Shown: one piece after another, positions 10,608 through 19,918 of the stretch
Position numbering within the stretch: the stretch's first letter is position 1
Layout of the letters: every line of letters begins with the position of its first letter
DNA from: PGYR01 sp034670025
GTDB lineage: Bacteria > Bacteroidota > Ignavibacteria > Kapaibacteriales > UBA2268
Direction: 5' to 3'
DNA length: 64,000 nucleotides
Assembly (NCBI GenBank): GCA_034670025.1
Contig: JAXMOE010000005.1
Location: 203,849 to 267,848 of the forward strand
Notes under the pieces: generated by a model
Seen by the model: only the letters and a program-made list of their open reading frames with translations
What the model was told of the DNA's origin: nothing
Database searches by the model: none
Made by a program: the position numbers and the translations under genes

Positions 10608-11315
10608 ATGACATCAAATAGCTTACAAGGCAAAAACATATTGATCACTGGCTCAACCAAAGGTATCGGCTTAGCACTAGCAAACAAAGTAGCTGAACAG
10701 GGCGGCACACCAATAATCACGGGCAGAGACACCAGCAACAAGGACTTATACCCAAGCAATGCAAAAATATATACAGCTGATTTGTCAAGCGATAAGGACG
10801 TTGAAAACCTCGCTTCTTCATTAAAAAATGATGGAATAAGCATTGATATTTTAATCAACAATGCTGGTTCTACCATAGTGAAAAACTTCAGCGACATGAG
10901 TTTGGACGATTTTGACAACATTAACAATATCAACTACCGCTCAGTGTTTGCCGTAACTAAGCAATTTTTACCCGAAATAGTAAGCTCCGAGGGTGGAATA
11001 GTCAACATACTTTCGATAGCTGTACGCAGCGTATTTGCAGGCAATTCGCTCTACTCGTCGAGTAAATCGGCAGTAGAAACTATGATGAATGTATTGCGTG
11101 AAGAGCTAAGAGAAAGCAAAGTAGATGTGGTAAACATATATCCAGGTGCTACAAGCACTGACCTGTGGCCCGACGATTTGCGAACCGAACACAGCCACAA
11201 GATGATGACCCCAGACGAAATAGCCGAAGCTGTTGTTGCTCAATTACCATCCGTTTTCTCTGGAAACTTAACAGTAGAAGAATTAGTACTAAGACCAAAA
11301 TTAGGTAATATATAG
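10608..11315 (+). CDS. Short-chain dehydrogenase/reductase
   Basis: This is a classical SDR of 235 residues. It has the Rossmann nucleotide-binding motif TGSTKGIG (14-21), NNAG (84-87), and the catalytic Ser136-Tyr149-Lys153 triad in NILSIAV and YSSSK. Such enzymes oxidise or reduce alcohol/carbonyl groups with NAD(P)H in the cytoplasm; the substrate cannot be read from the sequence. The stop codon is only 3 nt before the uvrC start, so the two genes are very likely co-transcribed, with uvrC possibly dependent on translation of this gene. No Shine-Dalgarno sequence is visible before the ATG, which is common in Bacteroidota. Confidence 0.88.
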   Translation: MTSNSLQGKNILITGSTKGIGLALANKVAEQGGTPIITGRDTSNKDLYPSNAKIYTADLSSDKDVENLASSLKNDGISIDILINNAGSTIVKNFSDMSLDDFDNINNINYRSVFAVTKQFLPEIVSSEGGIVNILSIAVRSVFAGNSLYSSSKSAVETMMNVLREELRESKVDVVNIYPGATSTDLWPDDLRTEHSHKMMTPDEIAEAVVAQLPSVFSGNLTVEELVLRPKLGNI

Positions 11316-11318
11316 CCA

Positions 11319-13142
11319 ATGGATTTGAAGTCCAAAATAGCGAACCTACCCCAAAAACCCGGAATTTATCAATACAAGAATAAGAACGGGAATATAATCT
11401 ATGTGGGTAAAGCGATAAAGCTACGCAACAGAGTCCGCTCGTACTTCAATAAGCAAAAGCAACACGACGCCAAGACCAAAGCATTAGTAAAAAAAATAGA
11501 TGATGTTGAGATAATTGTAACTGACTCGGAAGCAGAAGCTTTGATCTTGGAAGATACTCTGATAAAAAAGCACAAGCCGCGCTACAATGTAAACCTAAAA
11601 GACGATAAGTCATATCCATTCATCAAGGTAACTAACGAGCCATACCCACGGATATTCCAAACGAGAAATGTAGTCAAAGATGGCTCCAAATACTATGGAC
11701 CTTTCACTCGTGTAGGCGATATGCGTAGAGTGCTCGACTTGCTCCACAAAATATTCAAATTCAGGACTTGTAAGCTCATAATAAACGAAGAATCAATAAG
11801 AGAAAAGAAGCACAAGGTCTGCTTAGAATATCACATAAAGAAGTGCGACGGTCCTTGCGAAGGACTCATAGACAAGGAAATTTACAACCAGAACGTAGCA
11901 TTTGCCAAGAGTATATTGAACGGAAAAACTCGCGAGTTGGAGAGATTCTTGCAAAAAAGAATGGAAGAATTATCTGAGGAAATGGATTTTGAGGAAGCTG
12001 CAAAAACGAGAGACCAGCTCGGTGCTATAAGACAATTCGTATCACGACAAAAAGTAGTAACAGCAGACGCAATAGACCGAGATGTATTCGGAATATACAG
12101 GGAAGACAACACAGCTTGCTCGCTTGTGTTCACTGTCCGAGAAGGTAAACTTATAGGGCGAAAGCACTTTATAATCAAGAAAGCAGACGAACTGAGCGAT
12201 GAAGAAATAGTACAGCGTACGATAGACAGCTGGTACTCTCAGCAAGAATTTGTCCCAAAAGAGATATTTTTGCCCGTAGAAATTGATGATCTGGAGACGC
12301 TAACAACTATACTTTCTGAAAAAAGACAGGCGACCGTACACATAAAAATACCGAAAATTGGTGACAAACGACACCTTATTGACTTAGCTGAAAACAACGC
12401 CCAATACGTATTGAAAGAGTATTTGCTCGCTCTTAGCAAAAGAGACCAAACAATACCACACGCAGTACAAGCACTGCAACGCGATTTGCGATTGAAAAAG
12501 CCACCAAGAATAATAGAATGCTTTGACAATTCACACCTACATGGAACAGAATTAGTCAGTTCTATGGTGTGCTTTGTCGATGGCAAACCCAAAAAATCGG
12601 AATACCGCAAATACAAAAACAAAACCGTCAACAAAAACGATGATTTTGCAGCTATGCGAGAAGTAGTACAAAGGCGTTATAGTGGTTTAATAGAGCGGGA
12701 AGAGCGATTACCAGACCTAATAATAATAGACGGCGGAAAAGGACAACTATCTTCAGCAGAGAAGATATTAAAAGAGCTTGGTATATTCGACAAAGTAACT
12801 GTAGTAGGTTTGGCAAAGCGTTTGGAAGAAGTATTCTTCCCAGGTCAAAAAGAAGCAGTGCTTTTGCCGAGAACATCAAGCTCACTCCGATTAATACAAC
12901 AGTTGAGAGACGAAGCACACCGATTTGCTATCACGTTTCACCGTAGCTTACGTTCCAAACGGACATTCAAAACAGAGTTAACTGAGATACCGGGAATTGG
13001 CAAGAAAACAGCAGTAAAATTACTCAAAGAGCTTGGCTCAGTTGATGGAGTGAAAAACTCAACCATAGCCCAGCTAAAAGTACACCTCGGTGACAAACAA
13101 GCCAAGGTGGTACACAATTATTTTCATAATTTGGAAGAGTAA
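11319..13142 (+). CDS. uvrC: UvrC, excinuclease ABC subunit C
   Basis: UvrC makes both incisions around a DNA lesion in nucleotide excision repair after recruitment by UvrB. The 607 residues show the whole domain order: GIY-YIG nuclease at the N-terminus (PGIYQYKNKNGNIIYVGKA, about 13-32), a UVR/UvrB-binding helix pair around 205-240 (MDFEEAAKTRDQLGAI), the RNase H-like 3'-side... 5' incision domain around 375-540 (IECFDNSHLHGTELVSSMV and DLIIIDGGKGQL), and C-terminal helix-hairpin-helix motifs (IPGIGKKTAVKLLKELGS). The length is typical and the frame intact. It is the second gene of a pair with the SDR oxidoreductase; uvrA and uvrB are not in the window. Confidence 0.97.
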   Translation: MDLKSKIANLPQKPGIYQYKNKNGNIIYVGKAIKLRNRVRSYFNKQKQHDAKTKALVKKIDDVEIIVTDSEAEALILEDTLIKKHKPRYNVNLKDDKSYPFIKVTNEPYPRIFQTRNVVKDGSKYYGPFTRVGDMRRVLDLLHKIFKFRTCKLIINEESIREKKHKVCLEYHIKKCDGPCEGLIDKEIYNQNVAFAKSILNGKTRELERFLQKRMEELSEEMDFEEAAKTRDQLGAIRQFVSRQKVVTADAIDRDVFGIYREDNTACSLVFTVREGKLIGRKHFIIKKADELSDEEIVQRTIDSWYSQQEFVPKEIFLPVEIDDLETLTTILSEKRQATVHIKIPKIGDKRHLIDLAENNAQYVLKEYLLALSKRDQTIPHAVQALQRDLRLKKPPRIIECFDNSHLHGTELVSSMVCFVDGKPKKSEYRKYKNKTVNKNDDFAAMREVVQRRYSGLIEREERLPDLIIIDGGKGQLSSAEKILKELGIFDKVTVVGLAKRLEEVFFPGQKEAVLLPRTSSSLRLIQQLRDEAHRFAITFHRSLRSKRTFKTELTEIPGIGKKTAVKLLKELGSVDGVKNSTIAQLKVHLGDKQAKVVHNYFHNLEE

Positions 13143-13165
13143 TTTATTTAAATTATAAAGTTATT

Positions 13166-13855
13166 CTACTTCTTTACTTCCTTTAGAATCTGATACCATT
13201 CAACTAATTCACCGTCATAAATTCGCTGAGCTTTATACAAACCAATTCCATTTATATAAGTGTATTCCATAGCAATTTCAGAATCGTATGTTGATGTCTC
13301 TCCCTCATATTCTACTGTTCGTTTTGTAGTAATGCTACTTCTAGTTACAATAGCTTTGTACTGTTTTCCGTTTAGCTCTACATCTATTTCCTTTATGAAT
13401 TTACCACTATAACCAATTTCCAAATTCTCCTTGTGTTCTTTGCTATATGTACTGTCGTGTACAAACGAAAACTGCGTCCATTCCTTGTTCTGAAAGTCAA
13501 TGTATTTGAGCCAAAAGTTATTGAGTTCTGGGAATAACTCAGAATAGTTTTTAATGTATTTTTCAAAATAGAAATAGAGTCCAGTGCTGTCTGTTCTGCA
13601 ATAACGAGAGTTTATTCTATTTTTGAAATTTGTTTCATACTCTACACAAGAATGACCAGCTTTATAGCTCGACTCCAATGCTCTTTCAGTTAATTTGTCT
13701 GTTACTACTTTCTTATCTCCTTGCAACTTTACAATCTCATAATGAAACTCATCGCCAGTGTTTATTCTAAGCCCTTTGGTCTGTTCAGTAGCCACTAAAC
13801 CAATACACTGCAAAAACAATAGTGTAATCATTATTTTATTAAAGTTAAATTTCAT
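13166..13855 (-). CDS. Exported protein of the four-member paralogous family
   Basis: The frame can be read from 13972, but an ATG at 13855 is preceded by AAAGGAAG and begins a proper signal peptide (MKFNFNKIMITLLFLQCIGL, then VATEQ), so that start is preferred, giving 229 residues. No lipobox fits well, so unlike its paralogues it may be a soluble exported protein. It shares the family landmarks: GDEFHYEIVKL near the N-terminus, FWLKYIDFQNKEW in the middle and YINGIGLYKAQ near the C-terminus. The function is unknown. It converges on uvrC with only 23 nt between the stop codons. Confidence 0.75.
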   Translation of the reverse strand: MKFNFNKIMITLLFLQCIGLVATEQTKGLRINTGDEFHYEIVKLQGDKKVVTDKLTERALESSYKAGHSCVEYETNFKNRINSRYCRTDSTGLYFYFEKYIKNYSELFPELNNFWLKYIDFQNKEWTQFSFVHDSTYSKEHKENLEIGYSGKFIKEIDVELNGKQYKAIVTRSSITTKRTVEYEGETSTYDSEIAMEYTYINGIGLYKAQRIYDGELVEWYQILKEVKK

Positions 13856-14013
13856 TTCTTCCTTTCTATCTTTTTTTAAATTTCGTGTAAGTTCTGTTAC
13901 AAGTAAATATAACAGAAGAAGTTTGTAAAACAAAAAAAACTTTGCAATTTCGGAGACGTTTTTGCTGTTCATGTGTCATTATAATAAGGACTGTGCCACA
14001 AAAAATAAAAACT

Positions 14014-16431
14014 ATGAAATATATACTTTATCTAATATTAATTCCTATACTACTCACGGCACAAGACCCGAGCACATTCGACACTGTGAAGGTTAATAAA
14101 TTCATCACTCCAACTAAGTATGACCACTTTCTTTACGGCCACGAAACAGAAGTAAAGTGGCAAAAACTGCCAGATTATGATAGATACAAACTATCGCTCT
14201 CACCTGATGGAAATAGGTGGTGGCTAACGAGTGATAACATAATTGGCAATACTTATCAGTGGGAAGTTAGCGATATGAATTGCGATAGCTGCCAGTGGAA
14301 AGTAGAACCATATATGGACGAAGATACTAGCTTTCTAAAGCACGAGTGGACACGTACATCAGACCCAGTTATGAAGCATATAGAGCCTATTGATCTTATG
14401 AATTCTAATGATAGTAATATGGTATTAGTTGGGTACAAAAGTGTTTATTCAGATAATACTGAAAGAGACCAAACTGATTTTTATGTAGCAAAATACACTA
14501 CGGAAGCAGAATTGATATGGGACTTTGAATATGGGGATTTGGATTCGAATGATAATGCTGGGGGAATTTTAGAGACAGCAGAAGGTGAGTTCATTGTAGT
14601 AGGTACAACAGAATCTACTGAGCAAGGAGTAAAGCCATTTGGTAAAAAAGACATAGTGGCGATAAAGTTAGACAAGGACGGCAACAAGATATGGCGGCGG
14701 ACTTATGGCGGTAAGGAAAATGATTGGGGGATGAAAATACTACAAGCTAAGGATGGTGGTTATTATATAGGCGGAATGACTGGCTCTTCCGATAGATATT
14801 TCAGTGAAAATGCTGGATGGGTGGATTACTTCATCATGAAAATAGATTCCGAAGGTTATATGGAATGGTCGCAAACTTACGGAAGAGAAAAAGACGAGAT
14901 ATTCGATGATATGCAGATCGACCCAGATGGAAATATCATCCTGTTTGGATTCTCTAATTCGAGAGATTCTGTAAAAATGGCCTATCGAGATATGAAATGG
15001 GAAGATAAGCTACATCCTTGGGTATTAAAAATAGATACTTTGGGAAGTGAATTTTGGAATTATCAATACGGCAGAGGAATTGATAAGACAGGAAAAATGA
15101 CTGTTTTAAGGGACGGTAGTATAATCATATACTTTCGGTCAATATTCTGGAGTGAATATATTACAGGTTATGACGGACATTCTAATTGGGCATTAAAAAT
15201 TGATAAGAATGGGAAGAGTATCTTTATAAAAGAAGTAGCTACTTACGATTTAATATCTTATAATAAACGATTTATTAATAGTAGAAATAATATTACTAGT
15301 TTAGAATATGTGAATGATTATTTTGTCCTAAATGAAGTAAGTAATGACACTAATTTAGTGTGGAGCAAAAGATTAAATGATGATTTAACAAGTGTTAGAT
15401 CAATCATCGAAACTAAAGACCATTCATTGGTAATTGTTGGTAAGAACAAACCTGGCGAGCTAACTTTCCAGAAATATACGGTGTTGCCTTTGGCAGTACC
15501 TGAATACTCTGACTTTTTTAGTGTAGAGACAAGTAAACCCACTTTTACGAAAGATACAATTTGGTTTCCAACGAGGTATAAGAATGTAAGTTTAGATACA
15601 ACTTTGAAAGATATAATTTGTAATACGGGTAGCATAGATGGACTATTAAGCGATTATAAGTTAACGGTTTTGGGTAATGATAGGGTAAGAGTAACTGATA
15701 TTATTCATGAAGACGATTATTTGAATTCAGGGGAATGCGCAGACCTAAGAATAAAAGATTATACAAGTGAACCAGGGTGGAGCGAGTCTAACATATATTT
15801 CACGAGTCCTTATCAAAGCAAAACGAAAGATGGCCATCAACTGACTTTGATTTCTTATTTAACTGTAGTTGCGATTTATTTAGACAAAAAGTCTATTGAC
15901 TTCGGAGAGGTGGAAATAGGTGATACAAGCACTACAGTTAGTGTTGAGTTTACAAATATAAGTAACAGAACTATTGGTTTGTCACGATTTGGTTCTTTAG
16001 AAGAAGATTTTATAAGGAATACAAACAGTTTTGAAATAGAGCAATTTTCTAAAAAGTCGATTGAGCTAAGTTTTTCGCCATTAGACACTGGTGAGATAAA
16101 TTCAGTAATTAGATTTATATTTATTCCTGAAGGCAATAGTAATGATGTTTACGTTGAAGTATATTTGAGAGGAACTGGAATTCCCAAAAAAGAAACAAGT
16201 GTAAGTGAATATAACGAACAAGCCCAAGCCACCTACCCCAACCCAGCGACGAATGCGATAAACCTAAGCGGCTATGCTGAAAAGACTGTTTACATATATA
16301 ACATAAATGGTAAGCAAGTGCAAATTGCAGCCGTAGAAAGCAACAGAATAGTTATATCCGACCTCACGGCTGGTGTCTATTTCTTGAAGGACAGCAATGG
16401 CGAGGTTGTTGGGAAGTTTGTGAAGGAATAG
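14014..16431 (+). CDS. T9SS-secreted protein with propeller-like repeats and ASH-type domain
   Basis: The ATG at 14014 starts a signal peptide (MKYILYLILIPILLTAQ); the longer frame from 13942 would put 24 unlikely residues before it. The mature protein of about 790 residues contains repeated blocks with the pattern D.DG...W...YGG...D.G..I......DGG[YF]I..G, typical of delta-60/propeller-like surface proteins. Near residue 610 is an ASH/choice-of-anchor-like module (IDFGEVEIGDTSTTVSVEF). The last 70 residues form a type A T9SS sorting domain: YPNPATNAINL, then VYIYNINGKQV, then LTAGVYFLKD and a terminal KFVKE. It should be exported by Sec, passed through SprA and attached at the cell surface or released. 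The specific function is unknown. Confidence 0.82.
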   Translation: MKYILYLILIPILLTAQDPSTFDTVKVNKFITPTKYDHFLYGHETEVKWQKLPDYDRYKLSLSPDGNRWWLTSDNIIGNTYQWEVSDMNCDSCQWKVEPYMDEDTSFLKHEWTRTSDPVMKHIEPIDLMNSNDSNMVLVGYKSVYSDNTERDQTDFYVAKYTTEAELIWDFEYGDLDSNDNAGGILETAEGEFIVVGTTESTEQGVKPFGKKDIVAIKLDKDGNKIWRRTYGGKENDWGMKILQAKDGGYYIGGMTGSSDRYFSENAGWVDYFIMKIDSEGYMEWSQTYGREKDEIFDDMQIDPDGNIILFGFSNSRDSVKMAYRDMKWEDKLHPWVLKIDTLGSEFWNYQYGRGIDKTGKMTVLRDGSIIIYFRSIFWSEYITGYDGHSNWALKIDKNGKSIFIKEVATYDLISYNKRFINSRNNITSLEYVNDYFVLNEVSNDTNLVWSKRLNDDLTSVRSIIETKDHSLVIVGKNKPGELTFQKYTVLPLAVPEYSDFFSVETSKPTFTKDTIWFPTRYKNVSLDTTLKDIICNTGSIDGLLSDYKLTVLGNDRVRVTDIIHEDDYLNSGECADLRIKDYTSEPGWSESNIYFTSPYQSKTKDGHQLTLISYLTVVAIYLDKKSIDFGEVEIGDTSTTVSVEFTNISNRTIGLSRFGSLEEDFIRNTNSFEIEQFSKKSIELSFSPLDTGEINSVIRFIFIPEGNSNDVYVEVYLRGTGIPKKETSVSEYNEQAQATYPNPATNAINLSGYAEKTVYIYNINGKQVQIAAVESNRIVISDLTAGVYFLKDSNGEVVGKFVKE

Positions 16432-16484
16432 GCAGGAATTAAAAACAGTATAAAATAACTTGATTTAATATCATTTCTTTTAGC

Positions 16485-16492
16485 TATATTTG
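16485..16492 (+). promoter_or_regulatory. Candidate -7 promoter box (TATATTTG)
   Basis: TATATTTG matches TAnnTTTG and lies 42 nt upstream of the ATG of the lipoprotein at 16534. A TTGA at about 16460-16463 is a possible -33 element. Confidence 0.45.
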
Positions 16493-16533
16493 AGTTAATA
16501 TTTCAACAAAGTAATTATAGGAGATAGTGATAA

Positions 16534-17151
16534 ATGAAAAATTTATTGAACACATTATTAGCAACCTTGTTGTTTGCTGTTCTTATTGGGTTTACTTCTT
16601 GCGATGACAGCAGCACAGACCCGAACGATGACGACAAATCGGGTGGCAAGACAGCTTTAGCTAGCAACAATAAGTTGGTTAGCCCCGAAATGGAGTACAA
16701 CCTGACGGAGATAAGTTTATTTCACCAAGGATTTGTTAATGAAGTTTGGATTTTTCTTTATGCTGATGATGATAGCGAAAGTGGCTTTGTAGTCAAAATA
16801 CCTTACCCCTTACCAGAAGGCAATTCTGGTGAATACTCTTACGCAAGTTCATTGTTAGGGTTCGAAGGGGCAGAATTTTCTATGTCAAGCTTAGAAGTAT
16901 GGGGAGACACAGCTCCACACGTATGGCAAGGAGCTGGTAATATAGCAGAAATATATACCAAAGGCACGCTATACTATTCCAACAATTCTAATGGTACAAT
17001 GTCGTTTTGGACTAACGATTTGGAATTATCAGAGAGCGTTGAGAAAGAATCTGCAAAGCGTAAATTTAGCTTCAAATTTACTTTCGAAAATCCTGATGGG
17101 CTGTTAATAGAAAATCAACAGAAAATTGGAAAACTTGCTTCTGATAAGTAG
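16534..17151 (+). CDS. Lipoprotein of unknown function
   Basis: This 205-residue protein begins with a lipoprotein signal peptide whose lipobox is FTSC (Cys24), followed by an acidic, low-complexity linker (DDSSTDPNDDDKSGG) typical of surface lipoproteins in this phylum. The remaining 160 residues look all-beta, with aromatic-rich strands (VWIFLYADDD, HVWQGAGNIAEIYTKG), but match no family I can name. An AGGAGA ribosome-binding site precedes the ATG. It has its own candidate promoter and is followed by a terminator, so it is probably monocistronic. It does not carry the motifs of the paralogous family found at 2140, 13166, 19919 and 20688. Confidence 0.75.
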   Translation: MKNLLNTLLATLLFAVLIGFTSCDDSSTDPNDDDKSGGKTALASNNKLVSPEMEYNLTEISLFHQGFVNEVWIFLYADDDSESGFVVKIPYPLPEGNSGEYSYASSLLGFEGAEFSMSSLEVWGDTAPHVWQGAGNIAEIYTKGTLYYSNNSNGTMSFWTNDLELSESVEKESAKRKFSFKFTFENPDGLLIENQQKIGKLASDK

Positions 17152-17174
17152 TTAGAATTGGAATTATAATATTA

Positions 17175-17207
17175 AGCTGTTGCGGTAAATTCGTAACAGC
17201 TTTTTTT
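17175..17207 (+). terminator. Rho-independent terminator
   Basis: AGCTGTTGCG (17175-17184) pairs with CGTAACAGCT (17192-17201) with one G-U pair and a 7-nt loop, followed by a run of T residues. It ends the lipoprotein transcript coming from 16534. Confidence 0.8.
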
Positions 17208-17232
17208 ATGTGTTAGCATACAATTTAGTTCA

Positions 17233-18471
17233 CTACTCCACCATAAACTTATGCTTATATATCCCCTCATTGTTGAGCAAGCTAATGAAGTAAACACCCC
17301 GAGTTAGCTCATTGTCTAAGTCGATTGAGTTAATCCCTTTTTCTAAATAAACAAGTACCCTTGATTTCAGAACATTTCCATTAAGATCATAGATATAGTA
17401 ATGGATTTGGTCTTGATTGTTTGCCGTAATATTAACCACAGTTTTGTTTTGATTGCTGAATACACTTATATCCAAATTCTTGTTACTGTGCGGGGCTGGT
17501 ACTTCTATGCTTGAGTGGATATCATCATTAATAAATAAGTTTGCACCTATAGCAAAAGTGATTTTGTCATATTTTAAAAATCTGTTAATTGCCTGATTTA
17601 CTAAGTTTTTATCTTCTACCCAAGTTTGTCCACCATCTGTTGTATTAAGTATTGGTAAACCCCACCCGCCTATCGCTCCATTCATCTTATCCCAAAAACA
17701 AATTCCTTGAATCTGGGTGTAGGGATGTTCTATTTCAGACCAAGTAGCACCCATATCTGAGGATTTTAAGATGACTGTGGTTGGGTCAACCAAAGCTTGA
17801 ACGGAAATGAATGTATGACTGGAATCATTAGTGAAATCTATTTTCCAAGCGTATTCTTCTTCCCCTTGGGTTTTGTGTACTAAACCCCACGACTCTCCAG
17901 CATCAGTTGTTCTAAGTACAACGGCACCCGTTTCTGAAGTGCCTGTTGCTATTCCAATATCTTCATTGTAAAACTTAATGTCAACTAGACCACTTGCTAA
18001 GTGGTTTAGATCCTTAGTCTCCCATGTCAATCCGTAGTCAGTTGACTTTATCAAAGTCGCACCATGATAAAATGTGCCAACTCCAAATATTGTACTATCA
18101 TTATAGATTGTCATACCACATGCGCCATTGAAAGAAGTATCTTGGATAATTATTTCATCCCATGTATCTCCCAAATCCGTTGTTCTATACATATTCCCAT
18201 AAGTTAAGTTGCTAACTATTGCAGTACTGTCATTCACTAATTTTAAAGACCTTCCTCCATCAGAAGGTACAAATTTTTGCACCCAATTTTTACCTTTGTC
18301 AGTTGAAAATGCTACATACCTAGTATTCATACCAGTTGTAGCAATTGTTCTATTGTAATAATGTATATCATCAAACCGCCCAGTTTCACCTTCAAATTTA
18401 GAAACATGTTCCCATTCTTGTGCTAAAGTGGTAGTTGAGATTAGTATAAAAAATAATAGTATGTACTTCAT
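17233..18471 (-). CDS. YCF48/BNR-repeat T9SS cargo, copy A
   Basis: This 412-residue protein has a signal peptide (MKYILLFFILISTTTLAQ), then a propeller built from repeats with the BNR/YCF48 signature S/T-T-D-x-G-x-x-W: STDKGKNW, RTTDLGDTW, KSTDYGLTW, RTTDAGESW, KSSDMGATW and NTTDGGQTW. The C-terminal 80 residues are a T9SS sorting domain (YIYDLNGNVLKSR, then LTRGVYFISLL, ending KHKFMVE). GGAGG 5 nt before the ATG supports the start. It is a tandem paralogue of the gene at 18529-19764, in the same direction with 57 nt between them, and the two could share a transcript. Such propellers usually bind ligands or proteins at the surface; no catalytic role is seen. Confidence 0.85.
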   Translation of the reverse strand: MKYILLFFILISTTTLAQEWEHVSKFEGETGRFDDIHYYNRTIATTGMNTRYVAFSTDKGKNWVQKFVPSDGGRSLKLVNDSTAIVSNLTYGNMYRTTDLGDTWDEIIIQDTSFNGACGMTIYNDSTIFGVGTFYHGATLIKSTDYGLTWETKDLNHLASGLVDIKFYNEDIGIATGTSETGAVVLRTTDAGESWGLVHKTQGEEEYAWKIDFTNDSSHTFISVQALVDPTTVILKSSDMGATWSEIEHPYTQIQGICFWDKMNGAIGGWGLPILNTTDGGQTWVEDKNLVNQAINRFLKYDKITFAIGANLFINDDIHSSIEVPAPHSNKNLDISVFSNQNKTVVNITANNQDQIHYYIYDLNGNVLKSRVLVYLEKGINSIDLDNELTRGVYFISLLNNEGIYKHKFMVE

Positions 18472-18528
18472 TTTGTCCTCCGATATGTTGAAATATTTAA
18501 TGTTGTATTTTGTTTAATGAAAGCTAAC

Positions 18529-19764
18529 CTACTCCACCATAAACTTCTGCTTATAAATTCCCTCATTGTTGAGCAAGCTAAGGAAGTAGACACCCCGTGT
18601 TAGCTCATTGCCTAAGTCGATTGAGTTAATCCCTTTTTCTAAATAAACAAGCACCCTTGATTTCAGAACATTTCCATTCAAATCATATATATAGTAGTGG
18701 ATTTGGTCTTGATTGTTGGCAGTGATATTAATCACAGTTTTGTTTTGATTGCTGACAACGCTTATATCCAAGTTCTTGTTACTGTGTGGGGCTGGTGCTT
18801 CAATGGTCGATTGGGTGTCTTTTTTGACAAATAGATTTTCGCCAAGTGCATAGGTATTGCCTTCAAATCTGACAATTCTATTAATTTGTTGTACTCCGAC
18901 ACCTGGCACAATTTTCCAATCTAAACCACCATTTGTTGTTCTTAAAAAGTTGACATTCCAACCACCAATTACCCCATTCATCTCATCCCAAAATAAAATA
19001 CCTTGAATCTGGGTGTAGGGATGTTCTATTTCAGTCCAAGTAGCACCCATATCAGAAGATTTTAATATTACAGTAGTTGGGTCAACCATAGCTTGAACGG
19101 AGATGAAAGTGTGACTTGAATCATTAGTGAAGTCTATTTTCCAACCGTACTCATCTTCGCCTTGGGTTTTATGAACTAAATCCCAAGATTCTCCAGCATC
19201 AGTTGTTCTAAGCACAACTGCACCAGTTTCAGAGGTTCCAGTTGCTATTCCAATATTTTCATTATAAAACTTAATATCTACCAATCCGCTTGCCAAATGA
19301 TTTAGGTCTTTAACTTCCCATGTCAGCCCATAGTCCATTGATTTTAATGCAGATGCCCCAAAATGAAATGTACCAACCCCAAATATAGTGCTGTCATTAT
19401 AGATTGTCATACCACAAACACCAGTAAAACTAGTATCTTTAATTACTATTTCTTTCCAATTATCTCCTCCATCTACTGTCCTATATATTGACCGACGTAA
19501 TGAACCAATAATTCCAATTTTTTCATTGAAGAACTTCACGGATCTCATACTAGTGGATGGGTTCGGAATAGCATTCCAGGTAACACCTTTATCTTTAGAA
19601 ATATAAGTGCTGTCGCTATTGCTACCAACAATACAAACCAAATTTTCGACGAAGTGTATATCGTCATGCCTGTTGACTTGCGTCTGTAATCCAGAAACAT
19701 ACTCCCAATGTTGTGCTAAGGAATAATTTGAAAATAGTATGATAAATAGAAAAATGTACTTCAT
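18529..19764 (-). CDS. YCF48/BNR-repeat T9SS cargo, copy B
   Basis: The frame can be extended to 19803, but the ATG at 19764 has GGAGG upstream at the same spacing as in copy A and begins the signal peptide (MKYIFLFIILFSNYSLAQ), giving 411 residues. It contains the same propeller repeats (SKDKGVTW, RTVDGGDNW, KSMDYGLTW, RTTDAGESW, KSSDMGATW, RTTNGGLDW) and the same T9SS sorting domain ending KQKFMVE. It differs from copy A mainly in the first two repeats and the last repeat, which would change one face or sector of the propeller. The function is unknown; surface recognition is a reasonable inference. Confidence 0.85.
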   Translation of the reverse strand: MKYIFLFIILFSNYSLAQHWEYVSGLQTQVNRHDDIHFVENLVCIVGSNSDSTYISKDKGVTWNAIPNPSTSMRSVKFFNEKIGIIGSLRRSIYRTVDGGDNWKEIVIKDTSFTGVCGMTIYNDSTIFGVGTFHFGASALKSMDYGLTWEVKDLNHLASGLVDIKFYNENIGIATGTSETGAVVLRTTDAGESWDLVHKTQGEDEYGWKIDFTNDSSHTFISVQAMVDPTTVILKSSDMGATWTEIEHPYTQIQGILFWDEMNGVIGGWNVNFLRTTNGGLDWKIVPGVGVQQINRIVRFEGNTYALGENLFVKKDTQSTIEAPAPHSNKNLDISVVSNQNKTVINITANNQDQIHYYIYDLNGNVLKSRVLVYLEKGINSIDLGNELTRGVYFLSLLNNEGIYKQKFMVE

Positions 19765-19849
19765 CTTGTCCTCCAATATGTTGAAATATTTACTAACTAA
19801 CACACGAACTGGAAAAATAGTTACATGATATTGGAGATTTGATGTACAA

Positions 19850-19857
19850 TACCTTTG
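19850..19857 (+). promoter_or_regulatory. Candidate -7 promoter box (TACCTTTG)
   Basis: TACCTTTG fits TAnnTTTG and lies 62 nt before the ATG of the lipoprotein at 19919. TTGG at 19831-19834 is a weak -33 candidate. Confidence 0.4.
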
Positions 19858-19918
19858 TTCAGAATGAATATTATTCTTAAATTATGTGAATTAGAATCAA
19901 TAAAAAGACCATTTAATT

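Larger units (their letters stand above)
17233..19795 (-). repeat. Tandem gene duplication with mosaic divergence
   Basis: The genes at 17233-18471 and 18529-19764 are direct repeats, and the similarity extends about 30 bp upstream of each start, covering the ribosome-binding site (AAATATTTCAACATAT then C or T, then GGAGGACAA). Within the coding parts, residues about 105-260 and the last 85 or so are nearly identical, whereas residues about 20-100 and 265-325 differ strongly. Similarity is therefore patchy rather than uniform. Confidence 0.85.

Noticed and set aside
13942..14013. 24-residue extension of the T9SS propeller protein
   Set aside because: It would place a charged segment before an evident signal peptide that begins at 14014.
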